Below, piece by piece: positions 26,398 to 35,353 of a DNA stretch of 64,000 bases; position 1 is the first letter of the stretch, and each line of letters begins with the position of its first letter. The position numbers were made by a program, and so were the translations under genes. Below the pieces are notes generated by a model that worked only from the letters and a program-made list of their open reading frames with translations, was not told the DNA's origin and did no database searches. This DNA is from an uncultured Oscillospiraceae bacterium. GTDB lineage: Bacteria > Bacillota > Clostridia > Oscillospirales > Oscillospiraceae. The stretch covers positions 1-64,000 of the forward strand of contig CAJUPW010000001.1 of assembly GCA_910588635.1 (NCBI GenBank), read 5' to 3'.

Positions 26398-27693
26398 TTG
26401 ACAAAGTATTTGATCCACGGAGGGAATCCCCTCCACGGAACCATCCACATCAGCGGAGCCAAAAACGCCGCTGTCGCCATTATTCCCGCCGCCTTGCTGG
26501 TAGACGGGGTATGCCGCATTGAAAATGTCCCTCAAATCAGCGATGTGACGCTGATTCTCCAAATTCTGCAGGAGCTGGGCGCCGACATCCGCACTGTGAA
26601 CCGGACCACCGTAGAGGTGGACTGCTCCCATATCCGCAACCGTCAGGTGCCCTATGAGCTGGCTCGGAAGATCCGTGCCAGCTATTATCTGGTGGGCGCT
26701 CTGCTCAGCCGGTTTGGCTGGGCGGAGGTCCCACTGCCGGGGGGGTGCGATCTGGGCGGCCGCCCGGTGGACCAGCATATCAAGGGCTTTGTCGCCATGG
26801 GAGCCGAGGTGGACGTACGAAGCGGTCTGATTTACGCCCGGGTCCCCAACGGCTCCCGTCTGGCGGGCGGACAGGTCTATCTGGACATCGTCTCCGTTGG
26901 GGCCACCATGAACATCATGCTGGCCGCCACTCTGGCCGCGGGCCTTACCGTCATAGAGAACGCCGCCAAGGAGCCTCATATTGTGGATCTGGCCAACTTC
27001 CTCAACTCCATGGGGGCCGATATCCGGGGAGCGGGCACCGACGTCATCAAAATTCGGGGGGTCTCCAGGCTGCGGGGCGGAACCTACTCCATTATTCCCG
27101 ACCAAATCGAGGCGGGCACCTATATGACCGCCGTAGCCGCCGCCGGGGGCGAGGTCCTCATTAAAAATATTATCCCCAAGCATCTGGACTGCATCACCGC
27201 CAAGCTGGTGGAGATGGGAGTGGAAGTGGAGGAGCAGGATGACGCGCTCCTTCTGCGCCGGGAGGGTCCGCTCAGCCGGGTGAACGTGAAGACCATGCCC
27301 TACCCCGGCTTCCCCACTGACATGCAGCCCCAGATCGCCTCCGTACTGTGCATCGCCCAGGGCACCAGCGTCCTCACCGAGGGGGTCTGGGACAACCGCT
27401 ACCGCTATGTGGACGAATTTCGCCGCATGGGGGCCCACATCCAGGTGGACGGCAAGGTGGCCGTTATCGAGGGGGTGGACCACCTCACCGGGGCTCCTGT
27501 CCACGCCTGCGACCTGCGGGCCGGGGCCGCCATGGTCGTGGCCGGACTGGCCGCCCAGGGCGCCACCGAGATCGACGGCATCCACCACATTGAGCGGGGC
27601 TACGAGACCATCGTGGAGAAGCTGGCCAACCTGGGGGCTGACATACAGATCGTCAGCCTGCCCGGCGAGGAGGACCAGTCCCAGGTGGGATAA
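26398..27693 (+). CDS. murA: UDP-N-acetylglucosamine 1-carboxyvinyltransferase MurA
   Basis: Transfers enolpyruvate from PEP to UDP-GlcNAc, the first committed step of peptidoglycan synthesis. The 431-aa protein shows GAKNAA near residue 20 (Lys contact), and the flexible active-site loop LPGGCDLGGRPVD with the catalytic Cys near 117. Fosfomycin would be expected to target that Cys. It starts with TTG at 26398 behind AGAGGGTG. A terminator follows directly, with the WalJ-like gene beginning 20 nt beyond. Confidence 0.95.
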   Translation: MTKYLIHGGNPLHGTIHISGAKNAAVAIIPAALLVDGVCRIENVPQISDVTLILQILQELGADIRTVNRTTVEVDCSHIRNRQVPYELARKIRASYYLVGALLSRFGWAEVPLPGGCDLGGRPVDQHIKGFVAMGAEVDVRSGLIYARVPNGSRLAGGQVYLDIVSVGATMNIMLAATLAAGLTVIENAAKEPHIVDLANFLNSMGADIRGAGTDVIKIRGVSRLRGGTYSIIPDQIEAGTYMTAVAAAGGEVLIKNIIPKHLDCITAKLVEMGVEVEEQDDALLLRREGPLSRVNVKTMPYPGFPTDMQPQIASVLCIAQGTSVLTEGVWDNRYRYVDEFRRMGAHIQVDGKVAVIEGVDHLTGAPVHACDLRAGAAMVVAGLAAQGATEIDGIHHIERGYETIVEKLANLGADIQIVSLPGEEDQSQVG

Positions 27694-27705
27694 CGATCAT
27701 TTCGG

Positions 27706-27733
27706 ACGGGCGGCCTGATGGCCGCCCGTTTTT
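27706..27733 (+). terminator. Terminator between murA and the MBL-fold gene
   Basis: ACGGGCGGCC-TGAT-GGCCGCCCGT then TTTTT. The next ribosome site begins only three bases after the T run. Confidence 0.8.
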
Positions 27734-27749
27734 CAAAGGAGAGAACGCT

Positions 27750-28559
27750 TTGCTGTCCTTTACTACCCTTGCCAGCGGCTCCGCCGGCAACGCCGCCCTG
27801 GTGTCCTGCGGGGACACCCACATCCTGCTGGACGCGGGCGTCTCCGCCAGGCGCCTCACCGCCGGTCTGGCCGCGCTGGGCGTCCGGCCGGAGGCGCTGT
27901 CCGCCATTCTGATTACCCATGAGCACAGCGACCACATCTCCGGGCTGCAGGTGTTTACCAAAAACAACCGCGTCCCCATCTACGCCACCGGCCCCACCTG
28001 CCGCCGGTTATGCTATAAGGCGGCCTTTCTGGACAATCTGGTCCGGCCTCTGGAGGCGGGCGCCGGAACGCAGATCGGCTCGCTGTGGGCAGAGTCCTTC
28101 CCCACTCCCCACGACGCGGCGGGCAGCGTAGGCTGGTCCATCTCCGGGGACGGGGGGCGCATGGCGCTGTGCACCGACCTGGGGCATGTTACGCCGCCGG
28201 TCCGCCGGGCGGCGGAGGGCTGCGATCTGCTGGTGTGCGAGACCAACCACGATGTGGACATGCTCCGCGCCGGCCCCTATCCTTATTACTTAAAGCAGCG
28301 TATCCTGGGGGACCGCGGCCACCTGTCCAACGAAGCGGGTGCGGAGCTGGCCGCCTTTGCCGTGGAGACGGGGGCCCGGTCGGTGATTCTGGCCCACCTG
28401 TCCCAGCAGAACAACACACCCGTCCGGGCCTATGAGGCGGTGTGCCGCCGCCTGCGGGCCATGGGCTGCGACCCGGAGCGGGACCTGTCTGTGTCCGTCG
28501 CCCCCGCCGCCAGTCCGGGACGGACCTATACTCTGACAAAGGGGGCGGCGGTATGCTGA
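27750..28559 (+). CDS. MBL-fold metallohydrolase (WalJ/YycJ-like)
   Basis: A 269-aa metallo-beta-lactamase-fold hydrolase with ASGSAGNA at the N terminus and the metal-binding HEHSDH near residue 57. This resembles WalJ/YycJ, which in Bacilli sits in the walRK operon and is linked to wall homeostasis or DNA processing. It starts with TTG 27750 after AAAGGAGAG. Its stop overlaps rlmH by 7 nt, the walJ-rlmH order being a recurrent arrangement in Firmicutes as I recall. No own promoter is visible, so it may depend on read-through from murA. Confidence 0.85.
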   Translation: MLSFTTLASGSAGNAALVSCGDTHILLDAGVSARRLTAGLAALGVRPEALSAILITHEHSDHISGLQVFTKNNRVPIYATGPTCRRLCYKAAFLDNLVRPLEAGAGTQIGSLWAESFPTPHDAAGSVGWSISGDGGRMALCTDLGHVTPPVRRAAEGCDLLVCETNHDVDMLRAGPYPYYLKQRILGDRGHLSNEAGAELAAFAVETGARSVILAHLSQQNNTPVRAYEAVCRRLRAMGCDPERDLSVSVAPAASPGRTYTLTKGAAVC

Positions 28560-29035
28560 GCGTCTGGCTGGTCTGCGTGGGCAAGCTGAAGGAGAAATTC
28601 TACAAGGACGCCTGCGGGGAGTATATGAAGCGGCTGTCCTCCTGCTGCAAGCTGACGGTGGCGGAGATTCCCGAGGTCAAGCTGTCCAGGGACCCCACCT
28701 TGGGGGAGATCGCCAACGCCCTGGCCAAGGAGGGGGAGGCCATCCGGGCCAAGATACCCTCCGGCTCCCGGGTGGCCGCTCTGTGCGTAGAGGGGCGGCT
28801 GTGCTCCAGTGAGGAGCTGGCCCAGATGCTCCCCGCTCTGGGAAACAGCCCGGACAAGCACATGGTATTCATCATCGGCGGCAGCTACGGCCTGCACCCC
28901 TCTGTCAAGGCGGAGGCCGACATCCAACTGTCTATGTCCCCCATGACCTTCCCTCACCACCTGGCCCGGGTCATGCTCCTGGAGCAGGTCTACCGGGCCT
29001 TTCAGATCAACGGAGGGTCCCGCTACCACAAATAG
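28553..29035 (+). CDS. rlmH: 23S rRNA pseudouridine-1915 N3-methyltransferase RlmH
   Basis: Methylates pseudouridine 1915 in helix 69 of 23S rRNA using S-adenosylmethionine. The 160-aa SPOUT-fold protein shows VFIIGGSYG near residue 105 for SAM binding and the characteristic C terminus with ending SRYHK. Overlap of ATG 28553 with the preceding stop implies translational coupling. A slightly longer upstream in-frame region exists but lacks a start site. Confidence 0.95.
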   Translation: MLSVWLVCVGKLKEKFYKDACGEYMKRLSSCCKLTVAEIPEVKLSRDPTLGEIANALAKEGEAIRAKIPSGSRVAALCVEGRLCSSEELAQMLPALGNSPDKHMVFIIGGSYGLHPSVKAEADIQLSMSPMTFPHHLARVMLLEQVYRAFQINGGSRYHK

Positions 29036-29039
29036 AACG

Positions 29040-29077
29040 CGGCCCCGCCTCCTGTTTGGGAGGCGGGACCGTTTTTT
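29040..29077 (+). terminator. rlmH terminator
   Basis: CGGCCCCGCCTCC/GGAGGCGGGACCG stem (one mismatch) then TTTTTT. Confidence 0.85.
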
Positions 29078-29085
29078 CTATGCGG

Positions 29086-30515
29086 TTACATGGACTCCTC
29101 GTCAATGACCTGGGCTTTAATCAGGTTGGTGGAACCGCTCTTGCCCAGGGGGACTCCGGCGGTAATGACCACGGTGTCACCGTTCTCCACCAGCTTCTCC
29201 TTCAGGGCCACCTCGGCGGAGAGAGAGAAAATGCGGTCGGTGGAGTTGACCTCGCCGGTGAGGAAGGGGATCACGCCCCAGGAGAGGTTCAGCTGGCGGC
29301 GCACCTTCTCCCGCATGGTAAGGGCGGCGATGGGGCAGGCGGGGCGGAACCGGCAGATCATCCGGGCGCTGCGGCCGGAGTAGGTGGCGGTGAGGATGGC
29401 CTTGGCGTTCAGATCCTTGGCGGTGAGGCAGCAGGTGTGTGTGATGGCGTCGTTGATGTTGGAGGCGGGGAGAATCCGCTGCTTCTGGAACTGCTTCCAG
29501 TAGTCGATGGCGTTCTCCGTCTCGGTGACGATGCCCACCATGGCAGTGATGGCCTCCACGGGGTACTTGCCCCCGGCGGTCTCGCCGGAGAGCATCACGC
29601 TGCCGGTGCCGTCGTAGACGGCGTTGGCCACGTCGGACACCTCGGCCCGGGTGGGCCGGGGGTTGCGCATCATGGAGTCCAGCATCTGGGTGGCGGTGAT
29701 GACCGGCTTGCCCAGCTGCAGGCCCTTGCGGATCATCTGCTTCTGCAGGATGGGCACCCGGGCGGCGGAATCTCCACCCCCAGGTCACCCCGGGCCACCA
29801 TGATGCCGTCGGCGGCCTCCAGAATCTCGTCCAGATTGTCCACACCCTCCTGGTTCTCGATTTTGGCGATGATCTTCACGTCATCCCCGCCGCACTCATG
29901 GAGGACGGCCCGGACCGCCTCCACATCGGCCGCCCGGCGGACAAAGGAGGCGGCGATAAAGTCGAAGTCGTTGGCCACACCGAAGCGGATGTCGTCCACG
30001 TCCTTCTCGGTGAGGGCGGGCAGCTGGATATGGACGCCGGGGATATTGATGGACTTGTTGGCGGACAGTGTGCCGCCGTTCTCCACCGTGCATACAATCT
30101 CGGCGCCCTCGATCCGGTCCACCCGGATGGCCACCAGGCCGTCGTCAATGAGTATCTCCTGACCGGGGGCCAGCTCCTCATGGAGCTTGGGGTAGGTGAC
30201 CGACACCCAGCCCCGGTTTCCCACCACGTCCTGGGTGGTGAGGGTAAAGATGTCGCCGGACTCCAGGGTGATGGACTTGGTGTCAAAGCTCCTGATGCGG
30301 ATTTCGGGGCCCTTGGTGTCCAGAATGGTGGCCACGGGCCGGCCCATGGCGTCCCGGACGGACTTGAGCATATTCAGCCGCTCCAGATGCTCCCCGTGGC
30401 TGCCGTGGGAGAAGTTGAACCGGGCCGCGTCCATGCCGGTGCGGATGAGGGTGCGGATCATGTCCTCACTGTCCACCGCGGGGCCCAGGGTGCAGATGAT
30501 CTTTGTTTTTCTCAT
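29086..30515 (-). pseudogene. pyk: Pyruvate kinase gene split by a single-base frameshift
   Basis: Together the two frames encode a complete pyruvate kinase of about 477 aa, which makes pyruvate and ATP from PEP and ADP. The upstream frame (30515 to 29733) has RFNFSHGSH, the ADP- and K+-binding site, the catalytic Lys in IIAKIENQEG, and ends after MVARGDLGVEIP. The downstream frame (from GTG 29757) resumes with VPILQKQM and ATQMLDSM and runs through the full C-terminal domain. At 29766 the minus strand reads ATT-CCG-CCG, whereas the family expects ATT-CCx-GCC-GCC-CGG-GTG (IPAARV), so one base is missing. This is either a true frameshift or a sequencing error. A second, divergent pyruvate kinase lies at 46910. 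Confidence 0.85.
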
Positions 30516-30622
30516 TGTGATTACCTCCTTCGGGTATCATACTGTATTCCATGCGTACGCCCATATGTTACAGGAAAAAAACCGAGATGGATAGAGCAGA
30601 TTTCCATAAAAATGAAAGCGGC

Positions 30623-30666
30623 CCGGATAAAAAAGTGTGCTGTCCCTCCAAGAGAGACAGCACATT
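30623..30666 (-). terminator. metG terminator
   Basis: TGTGCTGTC/GACAGCACA stem. On the minus strand ACTTTTTTATCC follows. Confidence 0.8.
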
Positions 30667-30687
30667 TTACAGAACATTGACAGAAAT

Positions 30688-32670
<1,983 letters not shown>

Positions 32671-32694
32671 AACGGTCTCCCTTTTGTACGTATT

Positions 32695-32778
32695 TGTAGG
32701 GGCCGCCGCCCTCGGCGGCCCATGTCCTTAAGATATACGGTAGGGAAATACGGGCCGGCGAGGGCGCCGGCCCCTACA
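32695..32778. repeat. Dispersed palindromic repeat, copy 1
   Basis: TGTAGGGGCCGCCGCCCTCG at the left end and an inverted counterpart finishing GGCCCCTACA at the right, with about 30 bp of variable centre. Other copies are at 42773 and 55208. It sits between the DUF-like membrane gene and metG. Confidence 0.8.
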
Positions 32779-32780
32779 TA

Positions 32781-33635
32781 TTATTTCTCCTGTTCTTCCT
32801 CCTCCGGGGGAGGCATTCGTTCCCCCTCCGGCCAGGGCGGGCCAAAGGTATTGCGCAGCAGCGCCCGGCCTAAGGCCAGGGCGGACAGGGAAAAGGCCAG
32901 GGTGGCGGCCGCCGTGAACAGGTCGGGCCGGTCGGCCAGGGAGGTGACGCCCGCCGCAGCCCCCGTCAGGGCCAGAAAAGCGGTGCGACGGCGGCGGGGC
33001 CGCCCATAGAGGAAGGCGGCGGCGCAGTAGTGGGCCAGGGTGAGCAGCAGCACGGCAAGCAGGCCGGGGCCGTATTTCATCAGCACCGGCTCCACCCCGT
33101 GCTTCAGGTGGGTGGCGAAGAGCCACACCAGTCCGGCCAGGGCGGGAAAGGAGGCCAGCCGGCAGGCGGAGGCATCCAGCTCATTCCGGTAGGCCGCCCG
33201 CCCCATCAGCAGCACGCCCAGTCCGGCGGGCAGACACAGGACCGACGCCAGCAGCTGGGAGCCGGGTCCGGACATGGGGTAGAGCTCCGGGTCGGCCCGC
33301 CACAGCTGCAGCTCCCCCAGCCCGTCCTTCAGGCCCAGGGCTCCGGACAGCACCATCAGCAGCCCGGCGGCAGCCAGCACAGTCATCTGCCCCGCCTCAG
33401 GACAGCCAAAGGCGGGCAGAAAGTCCTCCGGCCCCTCCCTGTCCCCTTGGACCAACAGGGCGATGGCCAGAGCCAGCAGGCCCATCAGCCCCAGCAGGGC
33501 GTAAGTGGCCGGGGCGCCATGGACAAACAGCCCGGTCTCCGGCACATAGGCGCAGGCCAGCTGCCACCGCCGCAGGAGAAAGCCGGCCACTCCCCCGGCG
33601 GCCGCCAGGGCTGGCAGAGCGATATCTTTTCTCAT
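32781..33635 (-). CDS. Polytopic membrane protein, unknown
   Basis: A 284-aa protein with about eight predicted transmembrane segments and a charged C-terminal tail (PPPEEEEQEK). ATG 33635 follows GAGAGGA and is preferred to the upstream 33662. No family recognised; no catalytic motif is visible. Its 3' end abuts the dispersed repeat, so termination may use that palindrome. It lies upstream of, and on the same strand as, metG, though the repeat intervenes. Confidence 0.65.
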   Translation of the reverse strand: MRKDIALPALAAAGGVAGFLLRRWQLACAYVPETGLFVHGAPATYALLGLMGLLALAIALLVQGDREGPEDFLPAFGCPEAGQMTVLAAAGLLMVLSGALGLKDGLGELQLWRADPELYPMSGPGSQLLASVLCLPAGLGVLLMGRAAYRNELDASACRLASFPALAGLVWLFATHLKHGVEPVLMKYGPGLLAVLLLTLAHYCAAAFLYGRPRRRRTAFLALTGAAAGVTSLADRPDLFTAAATLAFSLSALALGRALLRNTFGPPWPEGERMPPPEEEEQEK

Positions 33636-33720
33636 GGCGTCAGTTCCTCTCGTTGCGCACACGCAGATTACCTGTAATAGAAGCTATCATATACTAAACC
33701 ACGGGGAAAATCAATCCTTT

Positions 33721-34011
33721 TTACAGCTCGGGACCCTTCCCCTTCCGGTTCCCGAACAACAGCCACAGGGCGATGAGCAGCAGCACCACGCCTATTATGG
33801 TACACAGGCCCGCCGCCTGGTCTGTTATCAGCCCGTTCATCTCCAGGAGGGAGGACAGGGCCAGAAACACCAGATCGCCCCACAGCAGCGCCCGGCCGGC
33901 CGGGTTCCAGCGGTTTTTTGCCCGGCTTTTCTCATCGGCCAGCTTCTCCTGCTCCATCTGGCGTTTCAGCTCCGCCGTGCGGCTGCGCCGCCGCTTTTTA
34001 TTCTTTGCCAT
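33721..34011 (-). CDS. Small two-helix membrane protein
   Basis: A 96-aa protein with a strongly basic start (MAKNKKRRRSRTAELKR) and two predicted helices at about 43-60 and 66-85. Its ribosome site AGGAGG overlaps the mnmA stop codon, so the two are coupled in one transcript. No family recognised. It might be associated with mnmA only by position. Confidence 0.6.
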   Translation of the reverse strand: MAKNKKRRRSRTAELKRQMEQEKLADEKSRAKNRWNPAGRALLWGDLVFLALSSLLEMNGLITDQAAGLCTIIGVVLLLIALWLLFGNRKGKGPEL

Positions 34012-34020
34012 AGCGTCCTC

Positions 34021-35070
34021 CTAATCCATACTTCTCTCAATGACCGCCCCGCCCACAACCGTGTCTCCGTCGTAAAACACCACGCTCTGGCCGGGGGTGA
34101 CGGCCCGCTGGGGGCTGTCGAAAGCGAGGCGGACGGTGTCCTCCCCCGTCTGCTCCACGGTACAGGGCTGCTCCGCCATACGGTAGCGGATCTTGGCCCG
34201 CAGACGGACGGGCCCGTCCAGCCGGGAACAGGCGATCAGGTTCAGCGCCGACCCCTCCAGGCTCCGGGAGAAGAGGGCGGCGTTATCCGAGAGCACCACC
34301 GTATTGTCCGCCGGACGGACCTCCTTCACATAGAGCCGTCCGCTGCTGGAGGACACCCCCAGCCCCCGGCGCTGGCCCACGGTGTAATCCACAATGCCCC
34401 GGTGCCGGCCCAGCGGGGTCCCGTCCTCAAACACAAAGGGTCCGGGGGGATAATCCCGCCCGGTGTGCCGGCGGAGGAAGGCGCCGTAGTCCCCGTCAGG
34501 GATGAAGCAGATGTCCTGACTTTCTTTTTTCTTCGCGTTGGCAAGGCCGGCCTCCTGCGCGACAGCCCGGACCTCCTCCTTGGACAGCTCTCCCAGGGGG
34601 AACAGGACCCGGCTGAGCTGCTCCTGGGTGAGCATAGCCAGCACATAGCTCTGGTCCTTGTCCGGATGGGCCGCCTTTTTCAGCAGCCACCGCCCCGCCC
34701 CGGCGTCATAGTCCGCTCTGGCGTAGTGGCCGGTGGCCAGCCGGCCGCAGCCCAGCTCCTCCGCCTTTCGGAGCAGCGCCCCGAATTTGACCGCCCGGTT
34801 GCACAGCACGCAGGGGTTGGGGGTGCGGCCCCGCTCATACTCCGCCGCGAAGGGGTCGATCACCCCGGACCGAAACTCCCGGCGCATGTCCAGCGTCCGG
34901 TGGGGAAAGCCCAGCTGGGCGGCCACGGCGGCGGCGTCCGTCCCCTCCTCTCCGCCGTTGAAGAGGCGCAGGGTCAGCCCCAGCAGCTCCCTTCCCTCCC
35001 GCAGCAGGAGCAGGGCGGCGGCGGAGCTGTCCACGCCCCCGCTCATGGCGGCGGCAGTTGTGTGAGTCAT
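34021..35070 (-). CDS. mnmA: tRNA-specific 2-thiouridylase MnmA
   Basis: Installs the 2-thio group on U34 of Lys, Glu and Gln tRNAs. The 349-aa protein begins with the PP-loop AMSGGVDSSAAA. It has the two catalytic cysteines in NPCVLCN (about 98) and SQDICFIP (about 190), and the C-terminal beta-barrel. ATG 35070 is chosen over 35121 because GGAGG lies six bases upstream and homology starts there. The promoter at 35110-35138 has the TGTGG extension. The following two-helix gene is coupled. Confidence 0.95.
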   Translation of the reverse strand: MTHTTAAAMSGGVDSSAAALLLLREGRELLGLTLRLFNGGEEGTDAAAVAAQLGFPHRTLDMRREFRSGVIDPFAAEYERGRTPNPCVLCNRAVKFGALLRKAEELGCGRLATGHYARADYDAGAGRWLLKKAAHPDKDQSYVLAMLTQEQLSRVLFPLGELSKEEVRAVAQEAGLANAKKKESQDICFIPDGDYGAFLRRHTGRDYPPGPFVFEDGTPLGRHRGIVDYTVGQRRGLGVSSSSGRLYVKEVRPADNTVVLSDNAALFSRSLEGSALNLIACSRLDGPVRLRAKIRYRMAEQPCTVEQTGEDTVRLAFDSPQRAVTPGQSVVFYDGDTVVGGAVIERSMD

Positions 35071-35109
35071 AAAAAACCTCCATGGGCATTTTGCTGAATT
35101 TTCCTCCAA

Positions 35110-35138
35110 AGTATACCACATTTCCCCGCCTCTGGCAA
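35110..35138 (-). promoter_or_regulatory. mnmA promoter
   Basis: On the minus strand TTGCCA, 17-bp spacer, TATACT with TGTGG directly before the -10. Confidence 0.6.
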
Positions 35139-35225
35139 CTCAAACCCCCTGGAAAGAGCGGGGTGCCGGGGTTCCAAAGGCCGGCTGTACATCTTGTATT
35201 TATTTTTTGTATCAGCCAAAAAACA

Positions 35226-35240
35226 ACACAAGATATAGTG
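35226..35240. promoter_or_regulatory. NrdR-box-like site
   Basis: ACACAAGATATAGTG matches the ACAC-(A/T)ATAT-GTG style of NrdR boxes and overlaps the edge of the nrdD -35. A second clear box is not seen at the usual spacing. Confidence 0.5.
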
Positions 35241-35267
35241 GACAAGGGGAACCATATATGCTATAAT
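35239..35267 (+). promoter_or_regulatory. nrdD promoter
   Basis: TGGACA, 17-bp spacer, TATAAT. Confidence 0.65.
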
Positions 35268-35276
35268 CCACATTGT

Positions 35277-35322
35277 GCTCCCGGCCGCGCCAGGCCGTCC
35301 AGTGCGGGAGCGCGGTTTTTTT
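35277..35322 (+). terminator. Terminator-like hairpin in the nrdD leader
   Basis: GCTCCCG/CGGGAGC stem with a long structured loop followed by GCGG and seven T residues. It lies between the nrdD promoter and start codon, so it could act as an attenuator. Confidence 0.6.
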
Positions 35323-35353
35323 AGCGTCTTTTACCAATGAGAGGAGAACAGCC

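Noticed and set aside
29760..29775. Programmed frameshift in pyruvate kinase
   Set aside because: No slippery heptamer or downstream pseudoknot-like stem; a missing base explains it more simply.
32671..32780. Possible T-box leader of metG
   Set aside because: The space is filled by the dispersed palindromic repeat; no T-box sequence or specifier stem seen.
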